A stretch of 64,000 nt of DNA from Bursaphelenchus xylophilus (lineage: Eukaryota > Nematoda > Chromadorea > Rhabditida > Aphelenchoididae), in NCBI GenBank assembly GCA_904066235.2, contig CAJFCV020000001.1, positions 5,580,001-5,644,000 of the forward strand, given 5' to 3'. Shown piece after piece: positions 1 through 12,099 of the stretch. The number at the start of each line of letters is the position of its first letter. Within the stretch, counting starts at the first letter, position 1. The notes below the pieces were generated by a model. That model was not told the origin of the DNA. It saw only the letters and a list, made by a program, of their open reading frames with translations, and did not search any database. The position numbers were made by a program, and so were the translations under genes.

Positions 1-39
1 TCTTCCAAACCCCACACCTCCACCACCCCCACTTGATGT

Positions 40-234
40 CTACCCCAACTTCCCCTCCCAAACCCCCACAAAATTCAGTTTTTCGATCGAGAAATCGCTG
101 TCGTTGACCTCTAAAGTTGTCGCTCTTTGTTTTTTCAGGGAAGCCAATTCTTTAATTGTTTTTTTAACGCTCTGAGTTAACGGCTGGGTTCGACGGGTAC
201 CTCCGTCTAGTTCTGCGAATGTTTGGCTAGCCAA
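40..234 (-). CDS. possible exon of an unidentified gene cut by the window edge
   Basis: An open minus-strand stretch with balanced codon use (65 codons) encodes a Lys/Thr/Leu-rich, probably helical segment containing 'SVKKTIKELASLKKQ'. A plausible splice acceptor (ttcgcag) lies near 217 on the minus strand, so the true exon may start there rather than at the upstream TTG. It may continue past the left edge, where the DNA is Gly/Trp-coding in one frame. I recognise no domain. It could be a chance ORF. Confidence 0.25.
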   Translation of the reverse strand: MASQTFAELDGGTRRTQPLTQSVKKTIKELASLKKQRATTLEVNDSDFSIEKLNFVGVWEGKLG

Positions 235-2951
235 TGGGTGTTTTTATTGTGCTTTTAATCGGTTCCTGGTAAAAATTTTGTTGTAAAATGTTTGATGAGG
301 GGGTAGAAAAGCCATTCTTAGGAATTTTAACCTCTAAATAGTGTTGAAATAACACTCTTGAATTTATTTTTACCTTATATTTTCTTTTACCGCATTTTTT
401 GCCGGATTTTTTTTGTCATCTTTTTTGAATTTTCAACCAGTTTCGCTACTTTTTCCTATTTTTTGCTCAAAATTTATTGTCTATTACTAATATCAGTCCA
501 AATTACGCCTTGTCTGATCATAACCCGGCTTTCTTCACTTTTATTTCCCTGTTTACACAACTTTCCAAGCCCTTATTACACCATTTCCCCCTGAATTCCG
601 TCGTTTTTACCGGTTTTTATCGGTTTGTAAACTCTCTGATTTGAGGTTTTAAAATGCAAAAAATGTCGGTTTCGCAAATTGGGGTCATATTACGTAAGCG
701 ATGACCTTGCCCTTCATATATAATTCGGGAGAAACTCCACCGAGAATACAACAAAGTAGTAGTCGAAAGATTGTAATGGAAGTGGTCGTAAGGGGATTAC
801 AACCACTTCCAAGCGGGGGAGTTTCATGGAAATGAACCTTCCAGGAACTTGATTGTAATCCATAAAAAGCTGGCTACATAACTGTTTCCTTGGGAGTAGA
901 AGTAATCGAAAAAAGTGCGGCAATTTTGTAGCCCAATTGAATGGCTGTAACTTTTTTATTTTTGTCCCAAATCTTAAGATTTGTTTTTTCCTGGATCCTC
1001 AAAATCTGCATTTTTGTTTGATACCAAATACGAGACATTGGTCTGAAGGGCTTTGGCCCTGTATATTTCAGTTTTTTGTAGTCAAAATTATGTGGATTTT
1101 CAAAATTTGTATACCCATGCCCTCCGGTGCACTTCTTGGGAGTGGAATGTGCTCTACCTTTTCTTGATTGCATTCCATCCCAAAATTTCAAGACTGAAAA
1201 AAACTCTGCGTTTGCCATATCTGTCGTTTTAAAACGCTTTCAGTTCAATTTGGGTTCAGAACAGAATATGGTAATCAAAACATTTTTTTTGGCCAAAAAT
1301 ATTGTTATTTCAGAGACGAAAAAAACACCAAAAGTTTCGAGAAATTAAAAAATAAATTTTTATTCCTTTCCGGTTTTCTTTGCAAACTTTAGGCCGCAAT
1401 CTATGCTAGGAGCATGACCCAGACGTCTTCTAAAAAATTTTGAGTTCAGTTTTTACAATTTTTTTGAAAATAAAATCCATTAACCAATTAGTCTTTGGAA
1501 TTCTGAATTGTGATTCCCCAAAAGACCTTACATTTGACTGGAATTCATTGGACTCTCTTCATTTTGTTTAAAACTTTTGCGTTTCTCCGTTGCGAACGCT
1601 TTAAACTTGATTCATAACTCCTTTCCGCTCTCTTAAGCGGTAGTTTATAATAATCGAATTAATTCCATTGTTTCCGATCGAGAGTTTACAATGCGCGCAT
1701 GGAATTAGTAGTAACAGGGCTTGACTCTTTGCTCGCAACTTATACTGGTTATAATGCATTCTTGTCTGAAGTTATCTGCTCTACAAGTTTCAAGAAATTT
1801 TGAAAAAAGTTTTTGCGAATATCTTTGTGCGCTTTGCTGATATGCAAGATGTTTAAATTGGTTTTAAAATTCGAAGTCGTGCGTTCTTAGGTTATGCAAA
1901 CGAAGATTTTCTCGCCTTGGCGGAGAGACCATTTTCGGCGGACACATTTGACGTTTTTTTTTTTGAAAATTCCACCTGGATACAAAGCCCCCTCTTTCAG
2001 TAGTCCTACTGTAACCTATAGCTTAATATTTTCCTCGACCATTTCCGGATATTGACCATTAGAAAATAATCGGCCTAAGGGTCGTATTTAGACCTGTCTG
2101 TCACCGCCAACAATGCAATAAAAACTCTTTACTCCGTCACAGTTTCGTATGTCCGGCATTCATTTCCTCTACGTAGTATATCTTTTGTTGAGTTCGACCC
2201 TATTTTAGGTGAGAGGAACACCTCAAAAAATGGGACGATTATGGACAAAGGGTACTATAAATAGGTGAGAGGGTGTGAAGAAACAGGAGATTAGGACTCT
2301 AGAAGGAAGTATTTGTCCCACGATATGGTAGTTTGGGTGGTCGGGACATATTTTCACCTGTCGCCAAAATACTAGACATCTGATGGCTAAAATGGTAAAA
2401 AAAAAATGTAAAATAAAAGGATGAAAATGATTTCAAAATACTAGATAGAGTTCACATAATTGAGATTTATGCATTTTACTCCTCAAATAGGATTTTTAAA
2501 CTCCTTTTGTCTTTATTACAATTACTGATTACCCGATTTCCCTGCACATTTGACCCTCCAACTCATCATTTTTGCAGTCCGTTTGGGTGGGTCCAGGTAT
2601 GGTCTGTCCCGTTACTACTTTTTTTGTCAATATTAACTCCTTACGCCCCCAAGGAATCAATTTCTCGCCGCGCGCTCATAACAATCACAAACAGAAACCT
2701 GAAATAAAAAAGTGGCGGGTTTAAAGAATTAATTTTTTTTTGTTAAAAAACGTATTTTCCTGTTTTTGACACCGAAATAATCCGTCGTTATGAGCGATGA
2801 TCACCGCAATCATGAGCTGTCCTCTGTCTTCACACATTTCTTGGGGAAATTCTCCGAATTTTTCAAAAATCCGATTCCATTTATTTTTGAAAGCGCGTTG
2901 TTTTAAACTGTTTTAAGTTAAAAAAAGATCCTACCGAACGATTGTAGGGCT
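235..2951. other. intergenic region, AT-rich, no gene seen
   Basis: No exon chain with good splice sites was found on either strand. A short hairpin lies near 779-812 (two halves of ggaagtggt/accacttcc). A TATA-like box is at 2256-2263. The rest is AT-rich unique-looking sequence with homopolymer runs. Confidence 0.5.
2256..2263 (+). promoter_or_regulatory. TATA-like box upstream of the carboxypeptidase gene
   Basis: TATAAATA sits about 690 bases before the carboxypeptidase start codon, on the same strand. It is the best TATA match in this spacer. A non-coding first exon would be needed to connect it to the gene. A 'gattgtag' acceptor just before the ATG would allow cis or trans splicing. 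Inference only. Confidence 0.2.
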
Positions 2952-5900
2952 ATGTTACCTCGACTGGTCACATTTTTTCTTGTGATATGGGGGACCCAAG
3001 CCGATGTAAAACAAGGTGTGTACAAGGTCTACAGATGTGTCCCACAAGACAAGGATCAGCTCATAGCCCTCACCGAGCTCTACAGGAAGTCCACGGAACT
3101 CGAGGTAAGCATGTTTATAAACATGAACACGCTGTAGTATAAACATTTTATACTACAGGGTGTTCATGAAAATTCCCTGCAAAGTTTTTGTCAATTTCTT
3201 CGCACTCTTTCAAGATGGCTAAAACAATTTTTTATAGGAAAGTCGATGGTAGGTGGCTTTATGATGAGTAAAAAAATTTTTTTGTATAAAATTGACACAA
3301 ACTTTCCAAGGGATTTGTCTGAACACCGTTTTATTGTTTCCAGTAAAAAAGATGACATCATCATGAATAATATCCGAAATTTTAGCTGGATTTCTGGAAA
3401 GAGCCCCGAGATGTTGATGGATATGTGGACATTATGACTCCTCCAGCAGAACAAGAGATGCTGACCGAGTTCTTTCGTGAGCATGGTATCGATTATAAGA
3501 TCACAATCGGGGATGTGGAGAAGTTAATCATCCAAAGAGAGAAGAGCGAGCTCAATCCCTGGTCCAAATTCAACTCCTCTGATCCCGTCTTGGCCTCGTT
3601 CTTCCGAAAACGGATGTCTGATGATTTTGTCACCTCGAACAAGGCCAAATATGGATTTGGTAAGCGAGAAGCGGCATGGTTAATATAAAATATAGGGGAT
3701 TACCACTCATATGACACAATCACTGCATGGTTGGACGATATTCAGCGATTTTACCCATCGCTGGCTCAGACTTTTATCATTGGAACGACTTTTGAAGGGC
3801 GGCAAATCAAGGGGATCAAGGTAATGTGCTCACTCTTCCCAACTTTGCTTTCGAAAATTGAAAAAATTGGCTGGAACTGCAGACATTCATTTATAGAGCC
3901 TAAGGGCAAAATTTGAAGAAGGCCAGAGCCTCAAGCCTCATGATTTGTTATTGTATTAACCCACTTCAGATCGGAAGTCCAGTCCACGCCACCAACAAAC
4001 GAATCATTTGGGTGGACGCCGGCATCCATGCCCGAGAATGGGCCTCTACTCACACGGCCCTATACTTTATCGAACAATTGATCACCAAGTATGGAATCGA
4101 CCCCCAAATTACTGCTTACATGGATACCCTCAATTTTTACATATTGCCTCAGGCAAATCCGGATGGATATGAATACTCGAGGTCGGATGTGGGGCCACAG
4201 ACGAGATTCTGGAGGAAAAATCGAGGAAAACAGGTGTGCAAGAAGGACCACTGGAGAAGGGAAAGGTGCTGCGGGGGTGTGGACCTCAACAGAAACTTCG
4301 ATTTCCATTGGGGAGGTAAGAATTTGCATATGATTACACAAGAAGTAGTTTACACAGATCTGCGCGTAATTGTAAAGCTCTTGGATGCATAAAATTATGA
4401 CTTGGGAGTAAAGATAATCAAAGTATAATATAGTCATCATACCGATATCTACAAGTCCAATATTTCAGAGAGTGGATCCAGTGACGATCTCTGTTCTGAT
4501 ATCTACCAGGGATCTAGTGCCTTCAGTGAGCCCGAAACTCGGGCCATTCGCGATAAAATAATGTCTCAAGAGATGTGGGGAAAGGTTGATGCCTTTATTA
4601 CCCTTCACACCTACTCTCAAATGTGGATTCATCCATTCAATCATGAGCGAAAAAGCTTCCCAAATGATGTACAAGATCTGGTAAGGATACTAGACTAGCA
4701 ATAAGGCCAATACAGTACAATTTTTATGTTATACTTGATTTCAGATCAACGTCGGACAAAAGGGAGTCGACGCGATTGAAAAGGTGTATGGAACCAAATA
4801 TAGATTCGGAACGGGGGCAGATATTCTTTACCCATCAGCCGGAGGGTCCGATGATTGGGCCAAAGCCAAGGCCAACGTTAAATACGTGTTCTTGTTGGAG
4901 CTGAGACCAGGAGAAGAGGAGTGGGACGGATTCCTTCTGGACCGACGACAGCTCATCCCCACAGGTCGAGAGACTTGGGAAGGAGTTAAAACAGTAGTGG
5001 ATGCAGTTATGGCCAAAGCCCGACCTAAATTTAGCCCTCAAATTCCAGAAATCCGACGACCACCACCTCCAGTAGAACCCCCAAGGTTTTTGACCGGCAG
5101 AATCGGTGGGTAACTTGGCTAATACCACTCTTAAACTTTGTTACTAGTCCTACTTATCTTTGTGCCATCATTTTTCGTAATCATATAAGTTATTGCGGGT
5201 CTAAATTATCTGTTCTGAATCTCATGTTGTCGGGCGATCAAGTATAATATAAATATATCTATTGCTATTGGACGGTTGTTTGCGACAGTAACACCGTAAC
5301 AATACTACCAAATTAAGAGTCTAACCACATCATCTAAGTTGTTTTAACAGCATTCTTTGTAGTGATACTATCCATCTTACACTACTGTATGTAACAATCT
5401 GTAATCAATTTTGTTCTTAAACTATTATAGCTAAATTTTAGTAACTTGATCATTAATGCATCTAACGACTAACCTTTCAGTTGAAAACCCAACCACTGCC
5501 ATGGCGACCACCCCAACTCCATTCGCGACAACGATTTCCCAGCTGGTCACGTTCCCAAGAAATGGTGACAGTATGCCAATAAACAGGAATACCGCCCCTG
5601 TGGGGCTAAACCAAGTGGTTCTGAACCAAGAGGAAGCAAGGAGACGGTTTGAGGAGAGACTGCGACAACAGCAACAAGTGCGGCAACAGATCATTCAGAA
5701 TGCGCAGCAGTCCAGGCGAGGTAATATTTGATTTTTTTCAAAAGTATCACGTTTGACTTTAACGGCTAAAAAAGCTAATTAATGATTATTATTCTAAAAC
5801 AAACACGAAACGTTGACTTTTACCTCAAATTATATTACACTTGATGTACTGGTCAAAAATCTTTCCTAAAATAATGTAATATCCCTAAATTTTAGTGAGC

Positions 5901-6041
5901 CAGTCGTCAGGAACAACTGGTCAATGTCTGGATCGTTCCAGATGGTGCGGTGTCTGGCTTCAACAGAACCCCGCCCTCTGCGAGCAGTCCACCATCTACA
6001 TGAGCCATGACTGCGCCCGAACGTGCCGCTTCTGTCGCTAA
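2952..6041 (+). CDS. secreted zinc carboxypeptidase (M14) with C-terminal ShK domain
   Basis: Removes single residues from protein C-termini in the secretory or extracellular space. Exons: 2952-3104, 3386-3659, 3696-3820, 3970-4315, 4469-4680, 4745-5105, 5481-5720, 5896-6041 (618 aa, all phases fit). A signal peptide (residues 1-17) and an M14 propeptide come first, then the catalytic domain. Zinc ligands are H204 and E207 (HAREW) and H346 (LHTYSQ), and the catalytic Glu is E422 (LELRPG). 'GVDLNRNFDF' and 'NPDGYEYSR' are family signatures. The S1' specificity residue (GGS-D-DW, D406) is Asp, as in carboxypeptidase B, so preference for C-terminal Lys/Arg is inferred. A Thr/Pro then Gln/Arg-rich linker (about 490-570) joins a six-cysteine ShK domain (C581-C617). 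This arrangement matches nematode SURO-1-type proteins linked to cuticle formation. Intron 2 is only 36 nt. Confidence 0.93.
3155..3245. repeat. degenerate terminal-repeat relic in intron 1
   Basis: This stretch begins with cagggtgt and aligns clearly with the left end of the inverted-repeat element at 22396-23256; both carry 'aaagtttttgtc' and a similar 'atttctt' context. It is preceded by an 11-bp perfect hairpin (3132-3142 with 3148-3158). No matching right end is seen before exon 2, so it looks like a solo end. Confidence 0.5.
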
Positions 6042-6695
6042 TAACCGGACTTCTATTACACATTCCAAAGATACTCATCTCTAGATTACATAACTACGGT
6101 GTCATTGTTGTTATTTATTGTATACTGAGTCGAAAAAGTCATTTTTGTTGTCAACTTAGAGCAAGTCCAATGTTCTAATAACATTTTTCGAGGTCTACTT
6201 CACTTCTAATTTGCCATAGTTTCCAGAGTTACCGCATGATGAACTGGTTCATGTGGACTCGTCATCCTTACATTTCTAGGATTGTTTGTTTTACTATAGT
6301 TTTGGACGTTAAAAATAAATTCTATTCATCTTTTATGTACATCGGATTACTGCGAAAAGGTAATAGAATCATGTCAGAGACCACAACTTAACAAACGCTC
6401 ATCCAGGCAAGACTCTCAATCTGAAGTCTGCATTGGCCATAAGCAAAAATGTTTCCACTTCCGGACTGTTGGAGGAGCTCGTAGAATACATCGAAACTTT
6501 TGTAAAAAATGTCTGGTGCTCCACTCCTGAAAAAAGAAACAAAAAGAAAGCAAAACACAATGTTTGGGAGTTTCTTGTTTACTTTTTGTTCGTAACCTTG
6601 TGTCACGTCAATCCGGCGCATTTCCTGATCCGTTTAGACGTTTCGTCCACACATTATCGATTGACCAAAGATTTTAGGCGTAAAAATTATTTCTG

Positions 6696-7289
6696 ACAAG
6701 GAAAGTACTTTTATGGGGGCTCCTACTTTTTGACGGGACATATCTCAAAAAATCAGAAAAAATGTGCTGATCAAGGATATATAAACCTTAGCTGCCCATT
6801 TTAGGTTTTTAGAAGTGAAAATGCCCAAAAACTGGCTTAATTTCCCTACAAAAGGCGCAGGCATTCGAAACGATAAAAAGCGCAGTCGGTCTCTTCCTTC
6901 GGAAGAGAGCGGTGTGGCCGAGTGGTTAGTGCCGTAGTCTGGGAATCAAGAGGGAGGACGCCGCACGGGTTCGATTTCCCTTTTGGGCTAAATCAACTTT
7001 TTTTGAAGTTGAAGTGCGGAAAAACAAATTTTTGTGCCAAGACTGATTTATTACGTCTTAGAAATCAATAAACATCATTTTAAGCCAAAATAATAATTGT
7101 AAACCCGTGAAAAATTGGGCGAAAAGGGGTTCATATAGGACTTTAAGTCAACTTCCGATTGAGTTTTCACCCCTAAAAACCTAAAATGGGCAGCTAAGAT
7201 TTATATATCCTTGATCAGCACATTTTTTCTGATTTTTTGAGATACGTCCCGTCAAAAAGTAGGAGCCCCCATAAAAGTACTTTCCTTGT
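6696..7289. mobile_element. inverted-repeat element (MITE-like) with a tRNA-like core
   Basis: About 115 bp at the left end (from acaaggaaagtac) reappear inverted at the right end (to gtactttccttgt) with few mismatches. There is no coding capacity, so it is non-autonomous. The core contains a tRNA-like segment and an 8-bp hairpin (about 6891-6909). No clear target duplication was recognised. Confidence 0.8.
6909..6985 (+). pseudogene. class II (Ser/Leu-type) tRNA-like relic inside the element
   Basis: The D-arm region gtggccgagtggtta and T-arm region gggttcgattt match eukaryotic tRNA A and B boxes. The spacing leaves room for a long variable arm, as in Ser/Leu tRNAs. The position equivalent to the anticodon reads GGG. 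The anticodon stem is poorly paired and the acceptor ends do not pair, so I read it as a decayed or tRNA-derived sequence, not a working tRNA gene. Confidence 0.45.
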
Positions 7290-7750
7290 GAAAACATTTT
7301 GGAAGATAAAATTGGTTCTGAAGAGTCAAGAAAAGTTAGAAATTGGTCAGGAAACAGCTTCAACGACGCTGAATTAACGTGCATGTACGTTTTTTTATCC
7401 GATTTTAGTCTATTTCGACAAGTCGGAATAATTTCTTTTTTCCATTTGAAATAACAAGTAGCTTTCTTTCAATTTTCTGTGCCGAAATGTTTTTCTAAGT
7501 GAATCTTTCCGTTGATAAGGTGAGTTCCCTTTTCTTCTGATCATATCTGTAAGATTGCTTGCCCTTGACCTCTCCGAAAGGGTTCGTCTTGTCTTTCTCG
7601 GTCTCTTTACACGTAAAAACTTGGTATGATTTGCTTCCTTTTATGCCTATTCTTACCTGTCGTTCCGATTTATACCTAGTCTAAATTCCAGAAGGTTGCA
7701 ACTCAGATTTTTGATCTTTGCGTTTGACTCTAATCTTGTTTTTTTGCAGG

Positions 7751-10700
7751 ATGGTGAAGAACGTGCTTTTGGTTGGTGGGGCCAGTGAGTTCGGGCAAGT
7801 TTTGGCCAAGAAGTTGAGAGCAGTCGGAGCCAAGGTTTATATATTAGATACGGACGTGGTTGATACAGACGATGATCTGGAATTTATCCATGGAGAAAGC
7901 TGCAACACGGACTTGGTGCAAATGATCATCAAACGCTGTCATGTAATTTTCTTGTTCTGTATTTTAATGGATTTAGATTACAAGATTGTTTTTATTGCCT
8001 AAAATAAGCCATGATGAAGATGTGTCCACCCAAGGTCGTCGAATTCTGATGGGAACTGCCGCATTGATTGATGAGATCCGCAGACAAACAAGTGAATTGC
8101 CCCAGGTCATTCAAGTTGGCCAATTTCAAGAGGGATCCTTCCTGGTGCCCGAATACAGAGCTGCTGTTTTGAGCACCGAAGCATTCCTTCATTCTTATGC
8201 TGTCAGCTACAGAATGGATGTAAGGTTAATTAGAATTCCAACTTATACCGTGAGCAGTGCGTACGATCATTTGGCCAAAGAAATTCTCGAAATCTCGAGC
8301 GAGACGACCAATGAAAAGGCCAAGATTTACAATTTGGAGGCCGAGACTGCCGAAATTGTAAGCTCTTTTATACCCGACAAATTGCAGATTAAATATATAG
8401 CAGGTTTGAATTTGATTAACCTTGTCTGAGAATTTTTTATATTGTACTTGCTCATTTCAGCCATCCGTTTCCGAGTCAACCCCAGATGTCAGAATCCTTG
8501 TTTTCGGAGCCAATGGCTGGATTGGAAAACAATTCACGGATTGTCTCAATAAACATGGGCTACAGTACGTGATTGCAAAGACCAGACCAGGGGATTCATC
8601 GGATTATGAGATTAGGAGGGAAATTGCGGAGATTGCACCGTCTCATATTGTGTCATTGATTGGGAGAACGCATGGAAAAGGTAATGGCTTGATTTGACCT
8701 TTCTCTGTTTATTCAATCTTATATAACAGTTTAATCTAGACTGTGGAAACATCGATTATCTGGAGGGAGGCCCGGATAAGTTGAAGGAGAATGTCCGGGA
8801 CAACCTTTATGGACCATTCATGTTGGCCAATATTGCTGAGAGATTCGGGATCCACTTCACTTACATTGGCACTGGGTGTCTTTTTGCTCATGCCAAGAAT
8901 TCTCCTTATTACAGGGTCAGTGATTGTAATATTAGGGTGTCCCATAAGTCTTGTGTATTTTGGGGTCGTTGACTTGTGCGAATTCCTGTGAGCTTTGTAA
9001 CGCATTACGAGATATGTTAGACATACGGTTTTGAAGATCAGGAATTGCGCTTTTAAACCGTATGTAGCAAGGCTGCAAAAAATCCACCTGCTACCCGCAC
9101 TACCCCAATATTGTACTAGACATCAAAAAAAATTTTGCTTGCTGATGTTAAAATGGGTATATACTTTGGAAAATCAGATGTGTACGCCTATTAAACATGA
9201 AAATAGGACGCACAAGAGCCTAGATGTTATTTTAATTCGCGCTGCAGCACGGGCGGGGGTACCTTGGTGGTGGTGTAAATAACATGAGAACTGCTGCACT
9301 CATGCTTTTCAGACTCAATTTTCCAATAGTAGAAAGTGTTGGCTATAGCTGCGTATGGTAGCTAATCTACTGTTGTTTGTGAACACAACGACATAATAAT
9401 CACCGCCTGTGTCACTTTTGTTTCTTGAAATAAGCTGAATTTAAAAATTTCCTAATTATTTTAAAAATTTACAGAAAATTTTTTAAATTGCGTGATTTTT
9501 CAGCCCTCAGCACCTCTATTCCAAAATCCTCTTGCTAAAATAAAACACATATGACACTGTTTAGAACACACTACACTACAATGTTATTTGTATCCATACC
9601 GACTTTTTTGGTGTTGAGTAAATGCATCACATTTTTTCAAATTTTTTTGGGTTAGTGGTAATTCAGAACAAGGCAGCCAGCGGATTCATAGTTAAGACGC
9701 ATGAACGTTATGTTTTTTTCACTCTGGTATCGGCGCGACCTGAGCAACCACCCTCAAAAAATGCTACACGCAAAATTATGTACATCACAATATTCACCAT
9801 GGTGCCTAATACAAGAAACCTGTAGGACAACGTTATAAGAACAAATTCAGAGGGGAAAACGGTTTATTTAGAAACAGGGTACTTAGTAGATGTGTTAAAA
9901 AATGCAATTGCAAAGGTGCAGCCCCATTTATCAAAAAAACGGAATGGTTTTCCCAGCCCTTCCCAGAAGTTAATAATATTAAAGAATTTCAAGTATTTTC
10001 CCGGAGGGCATGTTATTAGTTAAAATTTTTATGCTGCTTATAAGTGTAAGAGATGGCGGTTTCAACAATGCCAAACATTAAGGGATGCTTTCATTTAGGC
10101 CTGCGAAACGAGCCTTTAATTCTCAAACCCAAAAATACACAAGACTTATGGGACACCCTAATATTTTAGATTAAATTATATATATTCTTTAATTTATGTT
10201 TTGTACTTTTTAGGAAGAAGACCTCCCCAACTTCAGAGGGAACAAGTATGGAGTGGTCAAGGGCTTTACTGATCGTCTTATTGGCAGCTTTTCTCATTCG
10301 TTGAACGTCAGAATCAGACTGCCATTCAATGATGAGGATTCGCCCAGAAACTTGGTCAAAAAGGCGAGTAAAGTGGCTCTTATGGGTAATAGATTTGCTT
10401 TAGATCACCTCTTTCAACAACCTGATTGACGTTCCAAACTCCATCACCTATCTTCCGGACCTTTTGCCAGCCCTGATCAACATAATTATCAACAAAACTA
10501 CCGGGACCATTAATCTTACAAGCCCGGGGGTCATATCTTTTGTCGAAATGGCCGAGATCTTCTCTGAGGTCACCGGCCAAAAGTTGGAATACGAATCTGT
10601 TCAAATTGAGGTGAGGAAAAGATAAAATTATATTATACAAGGTATATTATATGGATGATATCTTTAGTATTAGACAGATGGTGAATCGTTTTCTTTCAGG

Positions 10701-10834
10701 ACGATGTTGATGGCACAGCCAAGCGATCTCATTGTAAATTATCGACCGATCGCCTTCAAACATTGCAACCTCAGGTCTTGAATGTGAAAGATGCGGTCCG
10801 AAAAGCGGCCAAAGCCCTTGCTCAAGTGGGATAA
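7751..10834 (+). CDS. double-Rossmann nucleotide-sugar reductase, dTDP-4-dehydrorhamnose reductase/epimerase-like
   Basis: Probably catalyses a late NAD(P)H-dependent step in making activated rhamnose (dTDP-rhamnose pathway, known in nematodes). Exons: 7751-7942, 7977-8357, 8461-8680, 8740-8915, 10214-10363, 10404-10610, 10700-10834 (486 aa). An N-terminal Rossmann-like half (LLVGGASEFGQ) is followed by a second domain with GANGWIGK nucleotide-binding loop, 'TYIGTGCLF' and an active-site-like YGVVK (YxxxK), resembling plant NRS/ER enzymes. The start follows a tttttgcag acceptor by one base, suggesting trans-splicing. Intron 1 is 34 nt. The intron after 10363 only keeps frame as a GC-AG intron (aag|gcgagt). 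Intron 4 holds a 1.2-kb transposon-like element. Which C. elegans rml gene it matches was not decided. PolyA signal at 10928. Confidence 0.82.
8932..10161. mobile_element. Tc1/mariner-type element with TA target duplication, in an intron
   Basis: The ends TTAGGGTGTCCC and GGGACACCCTAA are exact inverted repeats, continuing about 30 bp (cataagtcttgtgtatttt). Each end is flanked by TA (8930-8931 and 10162-10163). The 1230-bp length suits a mariner-size element, but no intact transposase was found; only short broken ORFs remain. It lies in intron 4 of the reductase-like gene. Confidence 0.85.
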
Positions 10835-11372
10835 ATGTTTATATTGTTACTGTAGAAAGGTGGTGGGTGCTTTTGTGTAAATTTCTATGAGATTGGTTAA
10901 CTTTTTTATGTAAATTTTTAAATATTGAATAAATATGTCTCAATCACTAGCACATGATTAATCCCACCACTTCTCGCCGATTAAATTCCAATTAACTGTC
11001 TTGTCCCTGCTGCTTTGGAGAACAAAAACAATTCCCTCTCTCCACTTTCAACTTGATCGAGGTTTCAAAGTCTCATAAAAGGTTGAAAAAGATGCGCGAA
11101 ACCCTGAGGGACCTCAAAAAAACACTGGCGCTCGCTTTTTTCGCACCCAGGTAACACATCGCCCGAGGGCAATCCGACGACTTTTACTTTTTTTAATATT
11201 AATTTTCATTTTCACTCGCATGAAAATGTGAGGAGAAAAGAATGAAAGTTGAGGAAGTCTTGGTCAGAAAAAGTAAGACAAGAGCGGGTTACACACCAAA
11301 GTTATCGGTAATACAATAAGATTCAAGACAAGGCCTTAGATCAATGAGGGTTATATAATAAATAATTGACGT
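10835..11372. other. 3' flank and spacer, no gene seen
   Basis: Contains the AATAAA of the upstream gene (10928-10933) and GC-moderate unique sequence. No exon structure was recognised. Confidence 0.5.
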
Positions 11373-11500
11373 GCCGGGCTCTCCAATTGGGCCAGATTAT
11401 CCTGGAATACCGGGGAGTTCTTGTACAGTTCCTGGGGCTCCACGTTCTCACGCGGCTCCTGGAAGTCCTGCGGGTCCAATTGGGCCAGGTTTTCCGGCTG
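11373..11500 (-). pseudogene. inverted cuticle-collagen fragment with stop codons
   Basis: Read on the minus strand this matches the Gly-X-Y region of the intact collagen gene at about 12830-12965, including 'PIGPAGLPGAA' and 'GPIGEPG'. Two in-frame stop codons interrupt the Gly-X-Y frame, and a short deletion is present after the first. It is an inverted partial duplicate about 1 kb upstream of its source. No N-terminal or C-terminal collagen parts accompany it. Confidence 0.85.
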
Positions 11501-11908
11501 AAAATGCGGGCACTGGTTGACAAAAGGCCATACTCTAAACCTCTTCAGAATGTCACGACACACTCCGGCTCCTTGCGATATAATTTTTTTGCGGGGGATG
11601 AGTTTGCTGAGTAGTTAGAATCAGAGATCAACATCTAACATCGCTATCTCAGTTCTTTCCAGATTTTTGATCTAAAACTAACAAATTCCGAACAAGACTT
11701 CGATTTGAATACTAAGATTATGCCGTTTCCAAATTCTTTAACTGCTCTTGACATTCAAACTCGTGAAATTTCATTATTTCCTTTTTTGGGAGTTCAAAAT
11801 GACAATAAAGCGCTGTTAGACAAAGCCTGCGCGCAAAGCCCGGGGGGCGGATGAGAAAGCGTTTTCGTAACTCTCCCTCTCACTGGAACACCTTAGTGAG
11901 GTTGGAGG

Positions 11909-12088
11909 TATTTAAAGCCCCGAGGGCCTCCATTATCAGCATCGGTTTTCGTCGTTTCGACGTCAGCTAACTGAGGTAAGATTTGTATTTTTTGCACACT
12001 TTTTCGATTCATTTCTTCAAGTGTTTTGCACTTGATTTTATTTAACTTTTATTGCCTTTCAACTTAAAAGATTAATTTCGTATTTTAG
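11909..12088 (+). promoter_or_regulatory. collagen promoter TATA box and 5' UTR intron
   Basis: TATTTAAAG at 11909-11917 lies about 25-30 bp before the likely start of transcription (near 11938-11945). A non-coding exon ends at 11975 (ctgag|gtaaga), and a 5' UTR intron runs to 12088 (attttag), 11 bases before the ATG. Confidence 0.5.
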
Positions 12089-12099
12089 CCGAACCAAAG

